Shown here: one piece after another, positions 26,260-34,921 of the stretch
Layout: every line of letters begins with the position of its first letter
Position numbering within the stretch: the stretch's first letter is position 1
From: Candidatus Methylomirabilis sp.
GTDB lineage: Bacteria > Muiribacteriota > Ozemobacteria > Ozemobacterales > Ozemobacteraceae
NCBI GenBank assembly: GCA_020722725.1
Contig: DYKG01000029.1
Location: forward strand, 1 to 45,196
Reading direction: 5' to 3'
Length of the DNA: 45,196 nt
Program-made: the position numbers and the translations under genes
The notes under the pieces: generated by a model
Seen by the model: only the letters and a program-made list of their open reading frames with translations
The model's database searches: none
What the model was told of the DNA's origin: nothing

Positions 26260-29212
26260 ATATTTTAATTTCGAAAATTTCCTGCTCGTTTTTGCTTTTG
26301 AATTTTTCTGTTTCAAATATTCCTTTAATTTCTAAATTAGTTTTGTAATCAAGCAGGATTTGAGAAATCTTCGCATGTTTACTTTGGCTTTCAAGCTGCT
26401 GAGCAGTTACCAGGGGTTGCCCGAAAATGGTCGCATCCAGTTTCCCATCACTTGAACCCACCAGGCCTGAAGTTACCTGGCCAGTCGCGATTCCGATACC
26501 ATTGTTGATCAAAAACTGGTTTGATTGCTGCCTGGTTGAATTGAATCGATAAAGGGCCCGGCGCATTTCGACTGCTGCTGAGCAGGCTGAAGGGGATGAC
26601 GGCATTTTGGCCGAGCCGATGAAAACCGCCTGAATGGCATCACCGATGATTTTATCAACATAACCACCGTGCCCTTCGATTATTCTGTTCATGATGGTAA
26701 GATACTCGTTAAGCATTTCTACCACCAGCTCTGCATCGTATTGCTCGGTAATCGTGGTGAAATTTCTGATGTCGGAAAAAAGCACCGAAGCTTCTACCAT
26801 GCTGGCATTTCGATTAATCGCTTTCTGACTGCCTGAAACAGCTTCCATGGCTGACTTCGACACCAGACGGGACATTTTTTCTCTTTCAAGCATGGCCAGA
26901 GCCAGCCCATTAAAGCTGTTGGCAAGGCTGGAAAACTGGTCTCCGGTTTTCAGCTCCAGTTCCAACTGATAGTTTTCTTCTCCGAGATGCCTGATCATTC
27001 TCAGAAAAGGTGGAATCGGCAGCAGAAGCCATGCAGAAATTCCAGATGCGATGGCAAAGCAGCTTATCAGCGAAATCATAAGAAGTGGAATGGCAAGGGT
27101 AGAAGAATTGTCTGATTTCAGCTGAAAAACTTTTGCCAGAACAAATACTTCGCGATCAACCACATCGGTTACCAGCAGATGCGGTTGATCGGTGTCAAGA
27201 TTGTTTATTACCGCACTGTTGGCGTTTGCATAAATACTGCTGGCAAGATCATAGTCGCGGTCAATAACGTAGCTGGTGCCGCCGGGAGAATAATGAATGC
27301 GGCCATTTATCGCCCTTTCTGAAAACGGACTGATCGGGTAGAAATCCAGCCGAATACGGTAGTTTCCAGCTTTCATGTCGGTTGGCAGAGCTTTTTGCTG
27401 CATGAGCCAGGCGATTCCATACAGTAGATGACCCTGATTGCTGATGCTGTTAAAGATGCCGGCCAGCCCATCGGGCTTTCTGATAAAGCTGATGTTTATC
27501 AGCTGATTTCTCACAATCGAGGTCGAATAATACGAAAAACCCTCATCGGAAAACAGTCGCCCGTAAAGTCGGTGGTCTGCTATCTGCTCAGTGAGCCCGG
27601 CGGCAATGTCGGCAGTCTGGGAAATTTTTGCCTGCTCAGCCTGTTTCAGTTTTTTGAATGCCCCAAATTTCAGCATCAGTCTCAATTCATCGCCCAGCAG
27701 CATTGGTCTGAGTTCTTCACCTTTGCCTTTGCTGCCGCCAGCTCGCATCTGTTCGCGACCTTTACTGTCGATCAGCAGAAAATTGTAATAGAGAAACCGC
27801 CTGATTAGAAAAGAGTTTCTCTCAGGCCCGATAATTTGTAAATATGATCGCCAATCCTCGTTTCTGGCGTTTTCGAAGCGAAAACAGAAAAAGCGCAGCA
27901 GCATCAGCTGTCTTAGTCTTTGCATTCTGAAGGCCTGCTCTGACTGCCAGATTTTTTGCCGGGCCAGATTCACTGCCTGGTCTATCTCGGTTTCTCTTTG
28001 CTGCTGCCGATACGAAATAAAAAGCCAGAAGCTGCCGCTGAGAGGCAGAAGATTTGCCAGAAAAAATGCAGCAATAGTGGTAATTTTCAAGCTTTTAATT
28101 CCGGTTCTTCGATAAAAAGAAAAAACTGAAACCGGAACAAGAAAAATGTATAGAAATGTGCACAGGTCGATCAGGCGTTTTTGCTGATGCAGTTTCTTTT
28201 TTTCACTTGAAAAATCATGTGAGAATTTTAAAACTGGCCGGGAATTTTGGCTGTACACAGTCTGAATATCAAACACATTTTTGAATCTGTACGGCAGATC
28301 AATTAAAAGATTGATTGAATCATGATTCTGGTAAAAGTATGGCAGTTTCATGTTTTTAGCGTAACCAAATGAAACCTGCCTGCCAAGCCTGCTATTTCTC
28401 AAGATCAGACTTTTCAATGCTGCTTTTGCAGGAATTTTGTTTTCAGAAAAAATCATTATCAGATATCGTTCTTTTTCTGAAAAACCGGGAAAACGAAAGG
28501 TTATCATGTTGATTCGGCAATTGGTTCTATGTGAAAAGGAACTGCTGAATCTGAAAAAGTCTGTGCTTAAAAGGTTTATGCTGCCAGTAAGTTTGTATAA
28601 CTGCGGGTAATCTTCTCTTCGCATTGTAAGGTAAGTTGCTGGTTTCCCCTGTTGCGAAATGACAAAGCGCTGGTTCAGATAGACGGCAATGTTGGATAAT
28701 TCCTTCTGCAATTTTGCCTCTTCAATTTCGTTGAGGTCAAATGAATGATTAGTCAGCGCCAGGCATTTGTGGTGGTCTTCATCAATATGAAAAATAACAC
28801 CCGGAATCTGGCCAGTGTGGCTCATCATGAAACGGTTGAACCTTTCTAACTGCTCTTTAACCTGGCTTTTTTCTCTAAAATCAGGCAGGGCGATAATAAA
28901 CGGGTCATTTAAAAATTTGTTCTGATGGCGTTTGTAAGTGAAATAATCATTAAAAGCGGTAGTATATCTCGGTAGTCTTACAAAATGTTGAAATACTCGC
29001 TCTGGAAACAGCAGGGTTTCTGTTTCGTCAGCACTGGCCATAAGCTCATGCCTGATCTGCCCTGTGTGACGTTCGAGTCTGGATTCAAGAGAATGTTTGA
29101 AAATATTGCTGCCGCTTATGGCTGGTAAAACTATTATCAGCAGCCATAAGAAAATAACTCCCACGTGGATTGAATTTTTCAGTCTGATTTTTATTACAGA
29201 GTTTTCAGCCAT
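26252..29212 (-). CDS. Membrane class III cyclase, C1-like half of the second pair
   Basis: A 986-residue membrane protein: TM (about 13-33), outer domain, TM pair (about 347-400), outer domain, TM (about 708-730), HAMP-like, cyclase domain (about 800-986). It keeps Asp814 (FSDIRNF), Lys854, Asp858 (IIGDAIQ) and Thr928. The transition-state pair is lost: Asn to Val935 and Arg to Gln939 (GQPLVTAQQLE), with correct spacing. It therefore resembles mammalian C1. The upstream gene retains exactly what is missing. Its ATG overlaps the upstream stop by 8 bp (ATGGCTGA), so translation is coupled. The 3' end meets the dCache cyclase. A homodimer should be inactive or very weak. Confidence 0.9.
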   Translation of the reverse strand: MAENSVIKIRLKNSIHVGVIFLWLLIIVLPAISGSNIFKHSLESRLERHTGQIRHELMASADETETLLFPERVFQHFVRLPRYTTAFNDYFTYKRHQNKFLNDPFIIALPDFREKSQVKEQLERFNRFMMSHTGQIPGVIFHIDEDHHKCLALTNHSFDLNEIEEAKLQKELSNIAVYLNQRFVISQQGKPATYLTMRREDYPQLYKLTGSINLLSTDFFRFSSSFSHRTNCRINMITFRFPGFSEKERYLIMIFSENKIPAKAALKSLILRNSRLGRQVSFGYAKNMKLPYFYQNHDSINLLIDLPYRFKNVFDIQTVYSQNSRPVLKFSHDFSSEKKKLHQQKRLIDLCTFLYIFLVPVSVFSFYRRTGIKSLKITTIAAFFLANLLPLSGSFWLFISYRQQQRETEIDQAVNLARQKIWQSEQAFRMQRLRQLMLLRFFCFRFENARNEDWRSYLQIIGPERNSFLIRRFLYYNFLLIDSKGREQMRAGGSKGKGEELRPMLLGDELRLMLKFGAFKKLKQAEQAKISQTADIAAGLTEQIADHRLYGRLFSDEGFSYYSTSIVRNQLINISFIRKPDGLAGIFNSISNQGHLLYGIAWLMQQKALPTDMKAGNYRIRLDFYPISPFSERAINGRIHYSPGGTSYVIDRDYDLASSIYANANSAVINNLDTDQPHLLVTDVVDREVFVLAKVFQLKSDNSSTLAIPLLMISLISCFAIASGISAWLLLPIPPFLRMIRHLGEENYQLELELKTGDQFSSLANSFNGLALAMLEREKMSRLVSKSAMEAVSGSQKAINRNASMVEASVLFSDIRNFTTITEQYDAELVVEMLNEYLTIMNRIIEGHGGYVDKIIGDAIQAVFIGSAKMPSSPSACSAAVEMRRALYRFNSTRQQSNQFLINNGIGIATGQVTSGLVGSSDGKLDATIFGQPLVTAQQLESQSKHAKISQILLDYKTNLEIKGIFETEKFKSKNEQEIFEIKIFI

Positions 29213-32195
29213 GGGTAATCACCCGATAAATCTTTTCGGCGAAGGTTTTGCCTTTGACTATCACTTCACCTTCTTCAATGGTCGATGATTCACATCGGAC
29301 AAAAGTTGCATGATCCATGAAAATGCCAGATTCCGGAAGTTTATGAGTAAGAGACTCCAGTCTTGCAGCAAAATTTACCCGGTCGCCGATAACGGTAAAA
29401 TCCTGCCGACTGTCGTTTGAGCCAATTCTCCCTGAGATAACAGTGCCCGTCGAAATTCCGATGCCTATCTTAATGGTCTGCAGCCCGTTTTTTCTGATGA
29501 AGCCTGAATTGAATTCTTCAAGCTTTTGCAGCATTTCCAGGGCGGCTTTTGCTGCTCTTTTTTCTGCCTGTTCGGCCCCGTCACTGGAAAAAACCGCCAT
29601 AATCGCATCGCCGATATACTTGTCTATCTGCCCGCCATAATTTTTAATCGGCGCTTCCATTGAAGAAAAGAACTGGTTCAGCATATTGATAAGCATGTTG
29701 GGTTCCAAACTTTTTACCAGTGCGTTAAAATCCCTGATATGGCTGAAAAGAATCGTTTTTTCGACTCTCAGGCTGCGAAAAGAAGTCAGGTCATGGCTTT
29801 CTTTGCGTATTGCAGCAATTGCTTCTTCTGACATGAATCGCTCGAGGCGTCTGCGCTCATGATAGGCCATTTCCATGCGGTTGAATTCACTGGTAACCTG
29901 AGCGAGTTCGTTGGGAATCTGATTGTCGATAGAAACTCTATGGTCTTTTCCAAGGCTTTCAGAAGCCTTTATCAGAGCGTCGATTGATGTTATGAATAAT
30001 GGCGAAACGACCGTTGAAATCAATGAAATGATTGAAAGAAAGTAGAGTGGGAAACCAATAATCAGCAGACTGGCATTTTCAAAAAGAAGCCTGCTCTGGT
30101 TAAATTCAAGGCTTGATATACCTATTAGCGGGTATCCGGAAATTTTTCGACCACAAACAGCTGTTTTAAATCCGTTTGAATGCGTAAAAATTTTGTTGAA
30201 TTCTGAAATGCCTGAAGTAAGTGCATTGAGGGCCTCATTCTCATGCGAATTGAATGAATACCCCGCCGGCCAGCATTGACTGTAATTCAATCGACTGCCG
30301 GCCAGGTCGAAGGTTCCAACCAGACAGGTAGTCTGTTCACCATGCCCGAGTTCACGCCTGAAAAAATCAGTTTCACTGGTTGAACGGTTGATTATATGTG
30401 CCACAACCTCTTTTATGTCTTCAACGATAATCAGGTAGTTCTGCTTTTTAGAACCTTCCACAATTGAATTGAAGCGGAAAGTCAAGAACCTGAAGCTGCC
30501 TTCTTCTTTGCTGGTTGAGTATGAAAGCCCCTCATAGCTGATGAAGTTCTCAATATCCATTGGGTAAAGAAAGCCGGCTATCGATATGATTTTGCGGCCA
30601 CCTTGTATTGATCCTATTCCTTTTTCAAGCGCAGAAGTGTCGGTATTGGATAGCTGGAAATACTTTAAAATGGTTGCCAGAGCAACTTCTCGCGAAAGCT
30701 TAAAACGCTCAACGGGAAAACTTGCTTCAACCCTTGACCAGTCAAATTTTTCAATAATAAGACCGTCGCTGCGAATCAAAGCCGCGCCAACTATGCTTTC
30801 ACGATTAAGTTCAATCAGCTCTTTTTCGATTGCCTTCTCGTCTGATAAGGTGGCTATGTGGTTGACCCGTTTTCTCAAAAGTTCGGCAAGGTAGGTATCT
30901 TCAGATTTCATTTTCAATTCAAGCAATTTCAGATTCTGCTGTATTTCATGATGCTTAAGCGTCTGCTGCCGGCTTATTGTCTGGTATATATAATGCCAGG
31001 CACTGTAAAAAAAACTGGATGCGGGTAGAACGACAGCGGCAAAAATTGCGAGAAAAAGTTTGCCGCGGATATCGATGGGCAGAGCCGATTGTCTGATCGC
31101 AGCATGAATCAAAATGCTGCTGATGAACAGGAAAAAAATGGCGGACAGACTGAAAATGTTGTGCAGTCGATTATACTCTTCCATTACAATTTGGCCGCTG
31201 ACCTGAAGGAATAAAGACCCGGCAGGATTTTTAAACTTGCCCTGCCGGAAAATATTTCTCAAGATATCTTTTCTTTGATGTGAACCGATTCTAAGCAGTT
31301 CATAGGGAACTGGCGTGAACAGACTTATTCTGCTTCTCTTCTGAAGCGAAAATGCCGAAAATTTTATCGGTCGCCAGACTATTTTTCTTGTAACTCCGGG
31401 GCCGGCATTTTTGCAGGCCTCAGACACAAGTTTTTCAACAGAAAAGCTTGATTCGCAGAACATGGCGTAATATGCAAAAACGCATTGGCCATCGGGCAGG
31501 GTAAAAAAACGTTTGATTGAAAAAATCTTGTCGCCGGTTCCCTTGTCGAGAAATGCTTCTTCAACCTCTTCCTGCTGATCGAGCATCGAGAAATAGGAAC
31601 CGGAAATCGAACTGGAGAAATTCTGCAGTAGCCTGGTATTTATAGACTGATTGCTGTTGCCCGGGCCTTTTTGGGAACCAGACTGCTTTTGCATCATGAT
31701 TTTTTTCATTAGGCTTCCGGCGGCCTTTTGCCCTGGCCTTGGAAACCAGGGGAAGTCTGCTTCATTGGTTATCATTTCAACTTCAGTCTGGTTGGCGCAC
31801 AATAAAATGACCGGAGATGCCTTGAGAGTTTTCTGCATTGAATTTAACAGTGCTTTTGCAATGGTTTTCGGTTGTGAAAAGCTTGAAGAATCAGAAGGCT
31901 GAAGATTTGACGAACGGTTAGGCAGCCCGGAATTCGATTCAATGAAGTCGAGATTGCTGCTGATATGACTTTTTATCGAGCATTCCCGGTAAAATTTTCT
32001 TAGTTCTTCTGATAGATTGTGAATCAAACTGCTTTTTGCCGATTCGGCGTATTCGATTCGCAGACCGGTCAAAATCATTTTTCCGGCAAGCAAAGGCAGA
32101 ATCAGGCCTAACAGCCAGATTGCCATTATTCGTGAGAAGGGTGGGGTGCCGACTTCAATCTTCAGGCGCGCAGTCGGCCTGTTGTGGTTCTGCAA
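29205..32195 (-). CDS. Membrane class III cyclase, C2-like half of the second pair
   Basis: A 996-residue membrane protein with the same plan as its neighbour: TM (about 22-40), outer domain, TM pair (about 345-402), outer domain, TM (about 712-737), HAMP (about 738-790), cyclase domain (about 805-996). The first metal Asp is His819 (FSHIRDF). The second metal position Asp863, Lys859, Thr934, Asn941 and Arg945 (GDRVNFAARLE) are kept. It is thus C2-like, though less degenerate than the C2-like protein of the first pair, and a His could in principle still bind metal. It begins at the very base after the ankyrin gene's stop. The order (C2-like, then C1-like) is opposite to that of the first pair. 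Confidence 0.9.
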   Translation of the reverse strand: MQNHNRPTARLKIEVGTPPFSRIMAIWLLGLILPLLAGKMILTGLRIEYAESAKSSLIHNLSEELRKFYRECSIKSHISSNLDFIESNSGLPNRSSNLQPSDSSSFSQPKTIAKALLNSMQKTLKASPVILLCANQTEVEMITNEADFPWFPRPGQKAAGSLMKKIMMQKQSGSQKGPGNSNQSINTRLLQNFSSSISGSYFSMLDQQEEVEEAFLDKGTGDKIFSIKRFFTLPDGQCVFAYYAMFCESSFSVEKLVSEACKNAGPGVTRKIVWRPIKFSAFSLQKRSRISLFTPVPYELLRIGSHQRKDILRNIFRQGKFKNPAGSLFLQVSGQIVMEEYNRLHNIFSLSAIFFLFISSILIHAAIRQSALPIDIRGKLFLAIFAAVVLPASSFFYSAWHYIYQTISRQQTLKHHEIQQNLKLLELKMKSEDTYLAELLRKRVNHIATLSDEKAIEKELIELNRESIVGAALIRSDGLIIEKFDWSRVEASFPVERFKLSREVALATILKYFQLSNTDTSALEKGIGSIQGGRKIISIAGFLYPMDIENFISYEGLSYSTSKEEGSFRFLTFRFNSIVEGSKKQNYLIIVEDIKEVVAHIINRSTSETDFFRRELGHGEQTTCLVGTFDLAGSRLNYSQCWPAGYSFNSHENEALNALTSGISEFNKIFTHSNGFKTAVCGRKISGYPLIGISSLEFNQSRLLFENASLLIIGFPLYFLSIISLISTVVSPLFITSIDALIKASESLGKDHRVSIDNQIPNELAQVTSEFNRMEMAYHERRRLERFMSEEAIAAIRKESHDLTSFRSLRVEKTILFSHIRDFNALVKSLEPNMLINMLNQFFSSMEAPIKNYGGQIDKYIGDAIMAVFSSDGAEQAEKRAAKAALEMLQKLEEFNSGFIRKNGLQTIKIGIGISTGTVISGRIGSNDSRQDFTVIGDRVNFAARLESLTHKLPESGIFMDHATFVRCESSTIEEGEVIVKGKTFAEKIYRVITHG

Positions 32196-33752
32196 TCAGA
32201 GTTCCTCTTCTGCACCCGGATTTTTTACCGGTGGCAAGTTAAGATTGATTTCAGCCGGAGCTTTCTGGGCCGGATTTATGCCCTCAATCTCGCTGCGGTT
32301 TTTGAATAATTGATGAAGCTCGGGCTTTTCTTTGGCAACCAGGTCGGCGGGCTTTTTTCCCGCAATATTTCGGGCATAGGGGTCAGCGCCATTTTTCAGC
32401 AGACGCTCGATCATCAGCTTGTTTCCCTGAATTGCGGCAAGGTGCAGTGCGGTATTGCCCCTGGCGTCTTCAAGATTCACATCGCAGCCGTTTTGAATCA
32501 GAAACTCGACGATCTGTAGATTGTTGGCTTCTACTGCAATGTGCAGCGGGCCCTGTTGCATGCGGTTGATGGCAAATACATCGGCTCCGGCAGTGATAAG
32601 CAATGGTATCAGGCGATTTTGCCGGTTTCTGACTGCATGATGCAGAGCTGAACAGCCTGACATGTCTTTCAGGCTGGGGTTAGCCTTTTTTTCGATAATC
32701 TTTATTGCCAGCGCTTCGTCGTCGCTGATCGTCGCACAGATCAACGGCGATCTTTCGATTTTATCGGTCTGATTGATAAGCTTAACCCGGTCGAGAATGA
32801 TTTCTGCTGCCGCACTTTTTTTATTGAGCAGGGCAAAGCACAGCAAAGGGGTGCCCGCTTTGCTTTTTACGTCAAAATCTGCGGAGTTGGCTTCCGACTC
32901 AAGTAAAGCCGTATCGTTTTGCAATACCGCTTCAAAAAGCTTCTGAGCCGGTCCCTCGGTTGAACTTTTAATTTCATCCAGCTGCGGAAGAGGCCAGCCA
33001 TCATAAATGCCAAATTCACTTTTAAGCTGCCCCTGACTGAGATAGCCACCCTTGCTCTGCAGAAAGAGTGAAATATCGCGGTGGCGGTTGAAGGCGAAAT
33101 CTCCCGGTGTCCAGCCACCACAGCCAGAGGCAGAAGGGTCGGCTCCATTTTCCAGCAGCAGCACAACAATGTCGAGATGCCCTTCCCGGGCGGCAATGTG
33201 AAGGGGCGTGTTGCCGGCAAAGTCTTTTTTTTCTGGATTAACTCCCTGCCTGAGTGATTCTTTCACAACTTTGAAAAAGCCATGGCGGGCTGCGGTGTGA
33301 ATCGGTAAATTGTGCCCTTTGCTTCTGATTTTAAGGTCGGGATTATACCGCATCAGTAATTCAACGCATTCTGGCGAGTTGTAGAACAGAGCCAGCATCA
33401 GGGGGGTGTTGTTGCGCTTGTCGGTCTTGTCTGTTGACAAGCCCTTTTCGATGAGAACCGTGGCAAAGCCCGGCCGATTTATGGCTGCCGCAATATGCAG
33501 CAGATTTCGCCCGGTTTTGTGTTCTACGCTTGACAAGAAACCTGGCTCATCGAGCATTTTTATAAGCTGCTGGTCATCTAAATTTTTCAAGCGCTCCGAC
33601 AGAGTTAAAATTTTTTTTGAACGAGGGCTTTCATATTTTTGCTCTGCGTCATTAACTTCGAAGAAAAGATTGATCAGCAATATTGCCAGGAAAACAAAAA
33701 GTTCAAGGCAGCTGTTGGAAGAATTGTTTTTTCCGGATCCGTGTTGTGCCAT
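32196..33752 (-). CDS. Membrane-anchored ankyrin-repeat protein
   Basis: A 518-residue protein. A hydrophobic segment (about 17-32, LELFVFLAILLINLFF) anchors it or acts as an uncleaved signal. Ten or more ankyrin repeats follow (about 60-480), many with the consensus GNTPLHIAAREGHLDIVVLLL or GNTALHLAA. The C-terminus is short and Pro-rich. Ankyrin solenoids bind other proteins. The stop is adjacent to the start of the C2-like cyclase (32196/32195), so it is the first gene of a three-gene operon with the split cyclase pair and may be its scaffold or regulator. That role is inferred from context only. Confidence 0.88.
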   Translation of the reverse strand: MAQHGSGKNNSSNSCLELFVFLAILLINLFFEVNDAEQKYESPRSKKILTLSERLKNLDDQQLIKMLDEPGFLSSVEHKTGRNLLHIAAAINRPGFATVLIEKGLSTDKTDKRNNTPLMLALFYNSPECVELLMRYNPDLKIRSKGHNLPIHTAARHGFFKVVKESLRQGVNPEKKDFAGNTPLHIAAREGHLDIVVLLLENGADPSASGCGGWTPGDFAFNRHRDISLFLQSKGGYLSQGQLKSEFGIYDGWPLPQLDEIKSSTEGPAQKLFEAVLQNDTALLESEANSADFDVKSKAGTPLLCFALLNKKSAAAEIILDRVKLINQTDKIERSPLICATISDDEALAIKIIEKKANPSLKDMSGCSALHHAVRNRQNRLIPLLITAGADVFAINRMQQGPLHIAVEANNLQIVEFLIQNGCDVNLEDARGNTALHLAAIQGNKLMIERLLKNGADPYARNIAGKKPADLVAKEKPELHQLFKNRSEIEGINPAQKAPAEINLNLPPVKNPGAEEEL

Positions 33753-33780
33753 TGATTACCACCACAAAAATTCTATTCTG

Positions 33781-33809
33781 TTGAATTGTAACATATCGGC
33801 TGTTAGAAT
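33781..33809 (+). promoter_or_regulatory. Promoter for the HisC-like gene
   Basis: TTGAAT (33781-33786), a 17-bp spacer and TAGAAT (33804-33809) form a good sigma-70 promoter 33 bp upstream of the ATG at 33842. Confidence 0.6.
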
Positions 33810-33841
33810 TTCTAAAAAGGCTTGCGAAAGGAACAAATAAA

Positions 33842-34921
33842 ATGACACTTTTCCGCCAGGATCTCCTAAGAGCCGGACCACCGGCCGATATTTCAGTGCC
33901 AAGAAAAAAACATATGCTTTGCCTCAACGAAAGTCCGCTTGACCCCTATCGGTCAATCGATGAGGCTTTTCACGAAAATTTGCGCCAGGTTTCCCTCAAC
34001 CGCTACTTCAGTCCGGTAACCGGTGAACTGAAAAAGGCGCTGGTCGATTATGTGGGGCATGGCGTGACCGGTAAAAACCTGCTATGGGGCAATGGGGCTG
34101 ATGATATGCTGTTTGCCTGTTTTCTGGCGGTAAAAGAAGACAACCAGTCATTTGTTCTGACCCATGCGCCCTCATATTTTGATTACTCTACTTACAGTCG
34201 CGCTGCCGGTTTGAATATCAGATATCAGAATTTCAAACCTGATCTGAGCTTTGATGAAAAAGAATATATAGAAATTCTTAACTCCGCAGACTGTCGCCTT
34301 GGCGTTTTGTGTAATCCAAATAACCCTACCGGACATCTGCTATCAGATGACCAGATTCTTTTTATTCTCAACAATACAAAAAAGCCGGTAATCATCGATG
34401 AAACCTATTTTGAGTTTTCCGGAAAAACCTGGATTGACCGGATCAGAGATTTTTCACATCTCATCATTGTTCGCTCTTTTTCCAAGTCTTTTTCAGCTGC
34501 AGGTGTGCGCTTTGGATATCTGGTCAGTGCTCCTGAAAATGTTGAAGAGATCAGAAAAGTTCAGACGATTTTCAATACCAGTATTCTGGTTCAAACATTT
34601 GTTTTAACCATGTTGCTGAATCGTCAGATTTTTCTTGGTCAGGTTAGAGAAACTATCGCCCTTAAGCAGCAAATGTTCGCTGAAATGAAGAAAATTTCCG
34701 GGCTTAAAACCTGGGCAACCTTTACTAATTTTCAGACCTTCAGTATTGGCGAAAAATCGGCGGCATTGTTCGAACACTTGAAGAACAGCGACATTGCCAT
34801 ACGCGACGTCGGCGCTCATCCGATACTGAAAAATCATCTGCGGGTAAGTATCGGCAGCGCCGAACAGAATAACTGCTTTCTGGAAGCAGTAAAAGACTTT
34901 TTTGAAAAAAATCAGCCATGA
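33842..34921 (+). CDS. Histidinol-phosphate aminotransferase-like PLP enzyme
   Basis: A 359-residue class I/II aminotransferase of the HisC type. Visible are the N-terminal LNESPLDPY, GNGADDML (cofactor phosphate region), the NPNNPTG motif, the DETYFEF segment and the PLP-binding Lys215 in SFSKSFSAAGVRFGY. HisC transfers an amino group from glutamate to imidazole-acetol phosphate in histidine synthesis; close relatives act on aromatic amino acids or in cobalamin synthesis (CobD). No other his gene is present, so the physiological substrate is uncertain. The 3' end overlaps the convergent pyruvate kinase by 10 bp. Confidence 0.82.
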   Translation: MTLFRQDLLRAGPPADISVPRKKHMLCLNESPLDPYRSIDEAFHENLRQVSLNRYFSPVTGELKKALVDYVGHGVTGKNLLWGNGADDMLFACFLAVKEDNQSFVLTHAPSYFDYSTYSRAAGLNIRYQNFKPDLSFDEKEYIEILNSADCRLGVLCNPNNPTGHLLSDDQILFILNNTKKPVIIDETYFEFSGKTWIDRIRDFSHLIIVRSFSKSFSAAGVRFGYLVSAPENVEEIRKVQTIFNTSILVQTFVLTMLLNRQIFLGQVRETIALKQQMFAEMKKISGLKTWATFTNFQTFSIGEKSAALFEHLKNSDIAIRDVGAHPILKNHLRVSIGSAEQNNCFLEAVKDFFEKNQP

